Below, one piece after another: positions 34,020-45,600 of a DNA stretch of 64,000 bases. Position numbers and translations under genes: made by a program. Location of the stretch: assembly GCA_963930655.1 (NCBI GenBank), contig OZ005610.1, positions 9,925,001 through 9,989,000 on the forward strand, written 5' to 3'. The notes under the pieces are model-generated. The model did no database searches, had not been told where the DNA came from, and was given only the letters and a program-made list of their open reading frames with translations. Each line of letters begins with the position of its first letter. Position 1 is the first letter of the stretch. Source of the stretch: Myrica gale (taxonomy: Eukaryota > Streptophyta > Magnoliopsida > Fagales > Myricaceae).

Positions 34020-35084
34020 TGGAAGCTCTTTCTGCAAACTTCTTCAGTTTTCTCTTCACTCTCACTCTTAAGCGGTGAAGAGAGCCCGACACAGAAATGA
34101 TGCTAATACCTGGCCGAATAGTTGACGCACAAATACGGCGTCGTCTTTTGTACGACCTGGTTTGAATACGATAACGGGCTCTTGGATTGGGGAGTAGGTC
34201 AGCCCGAAGTGAAGCGTTTTAAGCTGTTCGGCCTGCAAAGATTCGCCTTTGTTTTTTCGGCCCAATTGAAGATAAAGGTGCTCGCTCTTCCTGGTGTCGA
34301 AGGCCACAACTGCTTACCTACTAGGGTTATTAAAAAAACTCGAGAACTGAGGGCCGACCTGGTCGGGTCAGCATAAGTTGAGGTCGGGTCAGACTTTATT
34401 TTGTTGGCCTAGAATGTAATATAAAAACAAATTAAACCCAACCCCGAACTCAGACTGACCCTTGAATCCGAGTCGCTGCGGCTCAGAGACGAGTTTGTTT
34501 TTCTTGCCCCAATTGATTCGAGTCGAGTTCGGGTGGGCGAAACCCAACCCAAAAAGCCCATCCCTAATCTACAAAGCCAACTAGAATAGGAATAGCCTCC
34601 ATCACACATTTATTTTGTTTTCCTTTTCTTTCATTGATGATTTTATTTGAAAGGGGAAAGAACAACTGTTTGGATTTGTGATCTCTTACACGTGACTATG
34701 ATAACACTCTTCTGTGTGAGAATGAAAAGCAGGATTTATATGTGAGGTATAAGATGACAACATTATCAATCGACGCCGAAGGTGATTGATTCCATTAGTC
34801 TCGTAACATATTTTCAAGATTTATATGCGATTTTCCTTAACTCCTTGCTCGGCTTGTGCCTTTCTCTCGAGTCTTCGACAAACACCATGAGGCAGTACCG
34901 ATGGCGGTGGCTATCCCTGCAATATTGTGGGGATTTAAGCAGTACCTGTGGAATTGTAAACAACCAGGTAGTTCCACCATATTTACTTTGTTGTATCACA
35001 ACCAGAAACATGATTAAATTCGCTAGAATTAAGAGCACAATACAAAATATTCATAGCTTTGAAATTTAAAGACATAAGTTTGAG
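34020..35084. other. mtACP upstream region and spacer
   Basis: Promoter side of mtACP. 34330-34580 is rich in GGTCGGGTC / CGAGTC-like stretches that resemble an eroded transposon but lack clear ends. No gene recognised between 34620 and 35084. Confidence 0.35.
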
Positions 35085-35760
35085 ATCAGCATCATCTCAA
35101 TCCTCTTCCTCCTTCAGCTTATCCTCTTTATCTCTGGAAAATTTAAGACCATGAGATAAAACTCTCCAAAGTTCATAATCAACGGCTTGGATGTATATCT
35201 TTATTCTTGTCTTCCAATAGTTATAACAAGTTTCATTAAACAAATTAGGTCTATTTGTGGATTGACCTTCAACCAATGAAGTGATGATAATGGTTGTCAT
35301 ATATAACTATAAGGATGTAAAACATCAGCTCTAATATCAATTGTGAGTCTATGTGACAACCCAAAAGAGAAGTAAATTGAGTTTTATAAAAATTAAAACT
35401 TTTTCGATAATAAGTCAAGATAGATAATCAATAGAAAATAAAGCATCACAAACGCAAATATAATGCAAATAAAGGAGAGCAAGGGTTAGAGAGATGACAC
35501 CACAAATTTTAGGTGGTTCAGCCAAGACTTACCTACGTCCACCCCCAAGGCTATTGACTTCCTTGGGTTTTCTCCATTTTTCTTCAATAACAATCATACC
35601 TTAACTTTTGGGTGCTAAGTAACTATTACAAAGCGTTTTACTAGCTCACGCTTCAACTCTCTTCACAAATCCCAAAAACCCAATGAATTTCTTCTACCCT
35701 CATGAATAGGACCAAGTGTCACTATCATATCACATGTTGGTACTTACCCCCTAGGCTCGC
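35085..35760 (-). mobile_element. copia-type LTR element, gag start and LTR (fossil)
   Basis: A minus-strand stretch at 35100-35300 reads like the start of copia gag (RPNLFNETCYNYWKTR, IQAVDYELWRVL). Just upstream of it is an ATATTAGAGCTGATG primer-binding-site-like sequence near 35330. The LTR with the AGGTGGTTCAGCCAAGACTTACCTACG motif common in plant copia LTRs follows to about 35760. Broken; the rest of the element is not adjacent. Old. Confidence 0.6.
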
Positions 35761-35799
35761 ATATAGGAATCGTTTACACAAAATTCAGGGATTACCACA

Positions 35800-38700
35800 T
35801 GATAAAAAATCTTAAGATTGCCCAATGCCCTCGACATTAGTTAGCGGAAGTCTTGATTTAAAATGTTACTAGTTAAAAAGGTTGTAAGTTGGTTTAGAAA
35901 CTTAAACAAAGGAAGTGAAATTGCATAAACTATTAACAATCGATATATTTGCACTTTACTAATGAAAACCTTAGTCGGTTAACGATTAAAACAAAAATGA
36001 CAAAATCGTAAAAAATATCGTATCGTAATAATATGCATTTATTTAGGAAAATACCGTTAACGAATTAGGTTAAAAACAAATTAGTATTGTAGAAGATTAA
36101 AGCTTAATTAAAGGAAATAAATAAACCATGTAGCAAGGAATCAACATAGAGAAATACACACTTTCCTTTAAACAAACACAGTTTGGTACAAAAAGGTCCT
36201 CCAGGAGGATTTCAAAAGAATAGGTCTGGGTTATACAAAAATATGAGCTCCCTATAGTCCACCTAGCCTATACAATCGCATTTCAAAGGATCAAAAACAG
36301 TTTTGAAACACTACCATCAAAAGAAAATAAAAGACACGACGAAAGAGGGATACAAAACAGACCATGTATCTAGAATCTCTTCGGCCTTGAAATAATCAAA
36401 CATCCTGCTTAACAATAAAAAGACAAACACAAACAAACATAAAAGGGGTGAGTCCTACTGACTAAGTAAAGTTGGGAAAGGGTGCATGCTCATACAAATA
36501 TAACTCATGCGTCGAAATAAATAGCATAATAACAATGATACAAGTCATAAATGGCATAAAACCATTTGAAATGCATTCACTCATCATATGGTTCCCTGAG
36601 GCATTCTCAGTGCTTGCCCTGTTCACCTCAGAGTCGGGTTGTGCGTCCCTCCTCTGCTCGTGGGACTGTCTCGTGCCACTACATCAGGACCTTTAAAACC
36701 TTTAAAAACGATGTCTTATAGTCCAGAAGGAGCCCACCCACTCCTTATAGTGGGGGGTTGCACTCTCCTAACATGTGTCAAGTACTGTCACTCTTTCTTC
36801 GGGAATCAAATCGCAGGCTTGGTGTTCATCACATTTGTTTTTCCTCTTATAAAGTGAATGCAATTTAATCCACGAATAGCATCCATTTGCAATGTACACA
36901 TCTCAAATATCACATGACATGACTTGAAAACATAAACCAATAAAATACTTGTAATTTCAATGCATGAATAATCAAAGTGCAAATTCCAGAAATTAGATCC
37001 ACAAACTAAAATTAAAATACTTAATCAGTTTTTATGTCATATGGTTTCCAATTATTAAATATTTTTCCTTAAATAAAGAATTAAGTAAAAACACATCTAT
37101 AATCATTTAATTCATCAAATACCACAAGAAAACAACAGATAGTCATCAAGAATCAAATAACAATCATCAAACATTTTTGGAAGTCATTCATTTCCATTTC
37201 TTTCCATTGTCTTAGAACACATCTCATACATGTGTTCTCTTTTCGTTTCCTTGTCAATCCATGACCTTTCTACTCATTTTGAGCATTCTTAGGGCATTGT
37301 CATAATCATTTTCACCATTGAGCATCATATACAAGCTCTTATCATCATAAAATCCACATACAACATGCACTTTCATCAACCCATATGTCACTAGCCGAAA
37401 CTCACAACCTAAATGCCATAAAATCAACATGCAAGCGTTAATAAATGAAAGATCAAAGTTTCATGTTTAGGTAGTGGCGTTTTAGGTCATCCTTTTATAA
37501 TACATAATTAAAGAATTAAACATGAAATTAATAAATAAATATTAATCCTCTCCAAATGAAGGCTTCTTGAGCCTTCTTAGATCCTACTGGGCCTATCACT
37601 AAAGTTTCATAGTGTTTGGGCTTGTTTAGGATTAATGGGCCTAAAGTCCATTTAGGCCGCTAAACTGACTTTGTGATTTGAGCCCCTAATTCTACTCGGT
37701 TTGGACTCAAATTTGGGTATCCCCATATATTTTCATGCTCTACACAACCATATAATTATTTTCTCAGTTTGGACCTTTTATGTGAAATGTTGAAACTGCC
37801 CTTAGAAACCTCTAGGGAAATTTTCGACCTTTTCTTACATCATTATTGGCTGAAATTTTTGCAGTGATGTCCTGATTACTTATACATATTATCTGGAAAC
37901 TTCATGCAAAAATTCAAAGGATATCTTGGGGTCGTTTCTCTACATGCAAATGTTTCTAGTGCAAAATCCCATATTGGCACATAGGTTTTTCTTTTGCAAT
38001 AGTCTACTAACATGTAATGAACCTAACATGATTCTCATTCAAACAGCAAGTAAAGTACACAAAAATTAAATATGGTTCCTAACGCAGGATGCATGAAAAC
38101 TACCCTTACCAAAGCACAAAGACTAACCCTTATCTTGGTAATTATCGAATGGCTCTAGATAGGCTTGAAAATCTCCTAAAGCAAGTATATATACAACTTA
38201 TGGTTAGAAAACTTAGGTTAAAAAGTAAGAAGAAGATGGATAGGTAAAGGAAAAGTGGAGAGAAAATGAGGCAAGGGACGGTTCATGGCCATGGTCGAAC
38301 ACCTCCTCCCCCACCAACCATTTCCTAGTTTTCTTACCCCTTCCTTCTTCGTCTCCTTCTTCTCTTTTCCTTCTCCGACTGCTCATTCTCCTTTCTCTCT
38401 TTGCTCACTTGATCGACACACACTAGAGCTCTAGCACTACACGGCTGGGTTGGTTTTTCTTTAAACCAACCAAGTCATGATTTAGTCCAAGGGGACTCCA
38501 AGAAGCAAGCCCCTTGGCTGGCCAAATGGGCGGCAAGAGTTGGTCCAACGGACCTGCAAGAAGCAAGCTCCTTGGATAGCCAACTAGGGTGACAAGGGGC
38601 AGGAGAATCCAAATGACACACTCTCCCCTTTCTGGGTAATCATTAGCTGCAAAAATAATCTTGCACAATCTCACTCAATGCATGCCGATTGACATTGAAT

Positions 38701-41110
38701 TTCACTGCACTGTGCATGCTAAATGGACAAGGAAATGAAACAAAAGAATAGGACAAGGAAATGAGACAAAACTCAAGGGTTTATGAGAGCTTGTCGTGTG
38801 ACCAGGCTTGTCCCCGATCATCCCCGACATACATATATGTGCCTGCAGATTAGCCGGGCACACAGGCCTCCGAGTTTGTACCCCCGGTCATCTCGGGCAT
38901 ACAGGCGTCCACATCTGTACCCCTGGTCATTCCGGGCATACAACACTCGGTCAACCCCAGAAATTCAGGGCTAGCTCATCTCGGGATCCAGTTCTCGGTC
39001 ATCCCGAGAGTCTAGTTCTCGGTCCTCCCGGGAGTCCAGTCAACCCAATCCTCCAAGTCTCACCTGCCTTAAATGGTGCTCTGGTTGGGTACTGCCCGGG
39101 TGAGGATAAAACCAGGCTCCGCATAATTCACTAAATTTCAAACTTTCAAGACATAACACATGAGCACTAGCTCTATATAATATACATAAAATTTGGACCA
39201 AACAAGGAAGTGGCGTTACAGTAAGCCCCAGAGTTCTAGGTCCAAGTCCACCTTTAATAACCCTAGGCCCAATTGAAATTTAAATGCAATTAAATAAACA
39301 TTTTAAAATAATTAAGCTCAAATAAAATCAATTACATGAATTAATAAAAATTAAGTTGGACAAATATTACCCTATTCAAAATTATCCAAATTAATCTAAA
39401 AATTTTAAGGGAACAACACTCAAGTCAAATAAGACATTTAAGCACATGAAACTAAATGAAATAATGCAGGGATTTAAGAATTAAAGAAAGAAAGCACAAA
39501 CGCAATATAAATTAAAAAGACAAATCAAAATACTAAAGTCATGAATTTAGAAACCGAAGCAATTACAAAAATACCAAAGAGCATAATTATTTAAAATATT
39601 AGAGGAAATAAAATCGAGTCAATTAGGCAATTTAAATACATGCATTTGTACTAAAATAGTGATCTCTATTCAAAGATTAAAAATTGAAAGAAAGAAATTC
39701 TATAAGCAATTAATCAAATGATAAATACTAAATAAGGCTCAAATTAAGTAAATAAATCAAATACTAAGGAAAAGAACACACTTACTAATGATATGAAAAT
39801 GAAAGGCTTAACACGAGAGTCTCAAAAGTAGCTCAAAAGGTTAGGGGTATTACATCCTCCCCCACTTAAGATCAATTTCGTCCTTGGAATTGCATAAGTT
39901 TCACAAGGTAAAACACTTTTCAAAATCGAAGAAATCAAAAGAAAATGTTCATTTTTGGTATCTCTTTCTTGGGCATTTCTTCCTTTTTGACCTCAGGGTC
40001 ACTCTTTACCATCTCTTCCTCATCTACGTCAAATCCTTCTTCAGGATAAAACTCACTATCCTTGACACTTGACATCTCACAATTAAGGGTTCTCCAACAA
40101 ATTTGATTCACCACCTAGAGTGCCTCTCAAGTCTTACAAATGGATATACTCTTAGGCTTTTCAAACTTTCTCTTTAACTAGAGTTATCAACCTTCCTCTT
40201 TTCGAATTCATCTAATGTATCAGAAATCATATCAGAGATCCATACAAATTTCGCGAATATGTCAAACTCCTTGAAATACTTACTCATAGCATCCATTGCC
40301 CTCGATTATTCAAATAACTTGGGATATCCTTCTTACATATCCATTACAGATCCTCATAAAGCTTTCTAAATACTATGATTGCTCCCAAGAAATTGACTAG
40401 AGCTATTTCTTGTACTAAATCTTCCCAATGTCAATCTAAGAGACTCTTTGTCCCATATGCATTTATAATCACCTCGACTGTACTTGGATCCATCCAAATT
40501 TCGGTATGTAACACTACATGCTCACAACAACATATGATTTAAAATTTATACCAAATAACTTGGCATATAATTTCCTCAACTCAATCTCTGCAATACAATC
40601 AACAAATATTCTTCATAATCCTTTAAAATCTTCAAATGAATCAATGCATCATCATTGAAATCACAAATCAATCTAAATGTTTATGAAACACCCTATTCAT
40701 TATTCGAAAGATCTCTTATGCAAAAATCAATTCTAATGGCATCAATAAGAATTCATAATAGCAATATTTAGTGCAGAATATCTTCTCAGATATATCTTTT
40801 TTCTAACCCAAAGATCACACCCCGGAGATAGATAATCATTAGTACATACCTAAGCTCATTACCAATGATCAACAAATCATTTATCTGGAGCGGTAAAGAT
40901 CTCCAATAAATTCCTCGATTCCTTGTCTTGGTAGGTGTAGCACTAGCTTTCTTAAGAACTGAGCTATTCTCTCTTCTTCAAAGCTTTTTCTCCCTCTAAG
41001 GAGGTAGGTCATAAATGATGTGCAAGTTCTTGTCTTTATCTCTCCATCTTGTTCTATTTATAACCATCTTGTCTTGAAAGGTCTTCAAGTGACCTTCTTG
41101 TACCGTTGGA
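35800..41110 (-). mobile_element. gypsy-type (Tekay/Retand-like) LTR element remnant (fossil)
   Basis: Near 39850-39890 the minus strand reads AAGGACGAAATTGATC then GGGGGAGGATGTAATACCCC, the usual end of plant gypsy pol running into a 3' LTR that starts TGTAATACCCC. Left of it (about 35800-39855) is long AT-rich LTR-like sequence with a second TGTAACGCC start-like site at 39220, a block of short GGTCATCCCGGG repeats (38800-39060) and leader-like purine tracts near 38220-38420. Right of it to about 41100 is strongly decayed internal sequence. Broken in many places, edges approximate, old. Confidence 0.45.
38810..39060. repeat. short tandem repeats around CCCGGTCATCTCGGG
   Basis: About 39-bp units (TACCCCCGGTCATCTCGGGC, TACCCCTGGTCATTCCGGGC) followed by about 27-bp units (CAGTTCTCGGTCATCCCGAG). 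They lie within the gypsy-like LTR. Confidence 0.6.
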
Positions 41111-41164
41111 GGGGTGTCCAAGTCATTTTAAAGCAAAAAGATGTGTTGGCGGCGTTCCAGGATT

Positions 41165-41400
41165 TTCTGTAAAATCGCAGCATGTGTCGACACCATAAAA
41201 TTGGTCTGGATTTGTGCTCTTGGGTGCTAGTGTAATGTGTCAACATCATCCTCAATGTGTCGACACCATTAAACATGCTCTCTGGGGACAGTGCAATGTG
41301 TTAACACTATCCATCAATGTGTCGATACTGTCAAACATGCATTTGAGTGACAGTGCGATGTGTCAACACTATCCTTCCATGTGTAAACACCATCAATGTT
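41165..41400. repeat. 61-bp tandem repeat with TGTGTCGACA palindromes
   Basis: At least three imperfect units spaced 61-62 bp, each holding an AATGTGTCAACA half followed by an AATGTGTCGACACC half. Units start near 41234, 41295 and 41357, with a partial earlier one near 41165. It lies between two LTR-element fossils; no protein role apparent. Confidence 0.7.
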
Positions 41401-41619
41401 GGAGTGGTTTTTTAGCAACTTGAAAGTGTTGTTTCCACTCCAATTCATCTATGAGCACCTACAATGAACAATGTGACCTTTTTACCTTATGCATTGAAGT
41501 TTAAAAACATTTAAAACTTTTTATAGAGAGATAACCTCTATCTTTTGAAAAACTTATTAGAAATAGTGGATTGACATAACGAGTTCTAAAAACCTTCAAA
41601 ACAACTGAAATTTTTGTTA

Positions 41620-42070
41620 CCATCAAAATAAAAAATGAATTATTTAATAAACAACCTTGAGATAACAAATGACTTAATGATATGAATGATGAGATTGACT
41701 CGTTAAATAAAAATGAAGTTTGGGAATTATCAGATTTAACGAGTCATGGAGAAGCCATAGGTTGCAAATGGACATTAAGGAAAAATTCAATGTTGATGGA
41801 AGCCTAGAAAAATATAAGGCTATACTGGTAGTAAAAGCATATGCTCAACAACTAGGTATAGACTTTGTAGATACATATTTTTTAGTAGCAAAATATGCTT
41901 CAATAAGAATATTATTGTCCCTTGTTGCCCAAATGTATTTAGAATTACATAGTAAAAACTGCATTTTTTAAATGGATAATTGAAAGAAGAAATGAGAAAT
42001 CTAGTGATTCAACCAGAAGGCTTTCAACAGGAAATGAAGAGAAAGTATACAAGTATATAAGCGGAAGTTA
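41620..42070 (+). mobile_element. copia reverse transcriptase fragment (fossil)
   Basis: Plus-strand translation keeps the recognisable start of the copia RT domain (ECKWT-like GCKWTL, DGSLEKYKAILVVKAYAQQ, GIDFVDTY, AKYASIRILLSL). Surrounding sequence is decayed. Broken and old. Confidence 0.65.
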
Positions 42071-42136
42071 AGAGATGCTGAAACTCAACAGGGTTTTGCG
42101 CAAATAGCTGTCTGATCCTCTTCCACCATCTGTAGC

Positions 42137-42331
42137 GGTATGTTTGAGCCCCAATTAGTTGGGCTCAAAATTTTAAGTTTACTAATAAAAAATTCACCAC
42201 ATAATTTTTTACTATTATAATATTTATTAAAAATCTTCTCTCTTCACTTTTTCACCAACTCCAATAACATATCTTTACCTTATAATATTTCCCAAACCCC
42301 AATACCCAAAATTTTCAACCTCAAACATACC
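42137..42331. mobile_element. MITE with perfect 12-bp inverted ends
   Basis: GGTATGTTTGAG at 42137 and CTCAAACATACC ending at 42331, AT-rich interior, 195 bp. Flanking duplication not evident. It lies about 300 bases upstream of the SDR start codon, so it is in or next to the promoter. Confidence 0.6.
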
Positions 42332-42639
42332 CCTAATATGGATTAGTTGTCTTGGCCTTTGGGCCATTCTTCGGACTTGGGTCTTCGGCCCATAATTGTA
42401 TAACCTGTAATGGGCTGTCAAGCCTTGGATATCCACAAAATCGACTCTTGTTTTATACAACAGTCAACAAATATGACTAATGAGATCCGACGAGGGAAGT
42501 ACCGACCTCAATCAAAGCCCCGCAATACAGTGCTTGCACGTCGGAAGCGATGGCGGAGTATATGAATATCTTTGCGCTCTATCCCTAACAGCCTTTCTCC
42601 CTTCACCACTCTTCAACTTCTTAACTGAAACTTTGAAAC

Positions 42640-45600
42640 ATGAGCGCATTGCTTTTCCTATTATCCATTTCCCCCTTTCTCTTCTTCTTTTTCTTTCTCT
42701 TCCTGTCATTTAGGTTCGTCACCGCTGATGGTAATTACCTGAAACTCTCTCTCCTTCCATTTCTCTGTATTTGTGTGTAAATTTTTATTTGTCTTTTTAG
42801 ACGGGAGTTCAGTGCTTGCTGCTTATATTTTCAATCGTGGGTTCTGGTTTTTTCTGAAGGGGATTTCACTTTGACGTCGAAAAAGCATGCAAAGCGGGAA
42901 GAAATTGAGGATAAGGTGGACTGACATAAATTTTGTTATTGGTAGTCAAGTCTTTCTATTTTTCTGAAACGAAGTTATTGTTTTTTTTCCTGCATTTATG
43001 CTTGTAATGATTATATTGCAATGCTCTTCCAGGTTGTTTGGATTACTGGAGCTAGCCGCGGAATTGGTATGTTACATGTTGTGAATCACTGTCAAATATA
43101 ACTGATCGTTGTTGGATTTATTCCGACACAGAAAGCAATAGATGTTCTATGTTAATGATTTTTGTTGTTTCTTCATTACTTGAGTGAAACTTGTAACTTG
43201 CTCAAGTACAAGTTAAGATAATTTTTTATGCATTTCTAGCAGAAGTTAAAAGCGTTTTTTTCTATGTTTTTGTTTCCTTTTTTTGTTTCCTCTTGAAGTG
43301 GTGTTATGTATATTTTTTGTGGATGTCTTGAAATTTTAATCAGCTGCTTTGCTGTCATGGTTATTATGGGCAATCACATCTAAATTGATTGGGTGACAAG
43401 AGGAAGGGTCACCCCTTATCATTCTTTCGGAATAGCGGGGCGGAAATGGGAGGAAAGAAACCATAACAATACTAGTGATTAAGATGATGTTCTGATAGTA
43501 ACCATCCAATAGCTACATTCTGCTACAACTATTTCATTGATGAAGCAGTAGTATCTTATCTGATTTGGAAACTTGATGTGTAGAAATTCGTAATTTTGAT
43601 TGCTAGGACAGGAGGAAGTCAATGTCACCTGCCTTTGAGAGTATAAGAAGCTATATCATCCACACTTGAAACAATAGACATTTTAGCTGGTTAAAGAAAA
43701 TGCAAACTCAAGTTTTGTGTTGAAAGTAGGGGTATTGCTTTGGGCCTTTTTGCATTGAAAGTAGGTATGGATGATAGCACTATGAGGCAGGGAAACACAT
43801 CCACTTCCCTTGTTAAATGTAAAGGTGATGCAATTGGTTTTCCCTATATTTTTATCTCTGCAAAATTCAACTGTTGGTACTGATAATCATTTACTCGTGA
43901 CGACACCTTTAGAAAAGTCTTCCTTGTCGCATCTTTGTTGTAAAACTACTTTAGTTGGAAGCATTAAAGTAAGAGTAGTTTAAGCTTCTGTCTCATCAAC
44001 TACTGTACCTCTAACAAAGATTAGATGAAGTTGTCTTGCAGCAGAGTTGCAGACTATGAATGTTGATCGAGGATATAAAACTGTAGCACATTTACAGTTT
44101 TTGGGGCTGCTAGGGCTTCTATGAGTATTAAGCAAGGCATTTGAATTGGTGGTTGTCTATGTGTGGTTAAGATATGAGATGTGTGATTGAAAGTAGAGAG
44201 CAATGATGTTATAAGCATTGTGCCTGTAAATGTGGAAAAGCTAACTTAAGATATCCAAGTTCGTAATCTTAGATGTTTACTTCTTTGTTTTGAGGCAATT
44301 TTTGGGCTTAAGGTTAATCTATCTAAGTCTGAGGTTATTCCTATTGGGAGAGTTGGGAATGTTCAGCAGTTGGCTGCTATTGTGGGGTGTACAGTCTCTT
44401 CTCTTCCAATGACGTACCTTGGCCTTCATCTTTTAGCCAAATTTAAGTGGATGTATTTATCCAAGGGTGGTAGGATCACCTTGATTAAATCTACTCTTTC
44501 TAGTCTCCCCACTTATTTTTTTTTATCTCTTTTTCCAATTCCGGTTGTGATTTCTAAAAGGTTGGAAAAATGCAATGGGATTTTCTGTGGGGCAGTGATG
44601 ATAATGCTCATAAATTCCATCTTATGAAGGTATGTTCCCCAATTGATAATGGAGGTTTAGGTTTGAGGAGGTTGTTGCTTTTTAATAAAGCTTTGCTGGG
44701 CAAATGGTTATGGCGCTTTGCTAATGAGAGAGATAGTTTTTGGAGGCGAATTATTGCGGAAAAATTTGGTGTTACGGAATGTAGTTGGAGTACAAGGCCC
44801 GTTCGTGCTCTTATGGTGTGAGTTTGTGGAAACATATTAGTAAGTGGTGAGACTCTTTTAATTAACATATTCGTTATGTTGTGGGTTCTGGTTAGATTGT
44901 TAGATTTTGGCATGATCGATGGTGTGGTGATAGACCATTTTGTTGTTCTTTCCCCACAGTTTTCTCCTTATCTCATTTTCCTCTTGCTAGGGTGGTTAAT
45001 TGTATGAAGGTTGGTTCTACCAGTTTGGTGCAGAATGTTCAGTTTACAAGATGTGTGAATGATTGGGAATTTGAGGAGTTTAGGTCTTTTTTCTCCACTC
45101 TTTATGCAAATGAGGTTAGAAGAGGGGGTTTTTGACAAGATGCTATGGTTGGGGTCTAAAGATGGTAGCTTTTCAGTCAAATCTTTCTATGCCTTTTTTC
45201 TAGTGTTAGCTCTGACTTGTTTTCATGGCGTGGGGTTTGGAGGTCTAAAGTCCTTACAAGAGTTACATTTTTTTTTTGTGGGAGGCGATGCATAGCTGGA
45301 TTTTAACTATTGATAACTTAAGGAGGAGAGGAATTTGTGTGATTGATTGGTGTTATTTGTGCAAAGGAGATGAAGAATCAGTTGATCATTTGCTTTTACA
45401 TTATCCGGTGGCGAGGGGATTGTGAGATTTTGTATTCCGTATTATTAACCTTACGTGGGTTATGCTAGGAAGGGTGGGGGAAGTGTTGGTATGTTGGAGC
45501 AGGAAGTTTGCGGATCTATTGGCTAAAGTGGTTTGGAAGATGATTCCGTTATGTATTTGATGGTGCTTGTGGAGGGAACGCAATTGAAGATGTTTTGATG

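Noticed and set aside
34330-34580. hAT MITE near the mtACP promoter
   Set aside because: TAGGG-like ends and GGTCGGG repeats are present, but inverted ends are weak and no 8-bp duplication was found.
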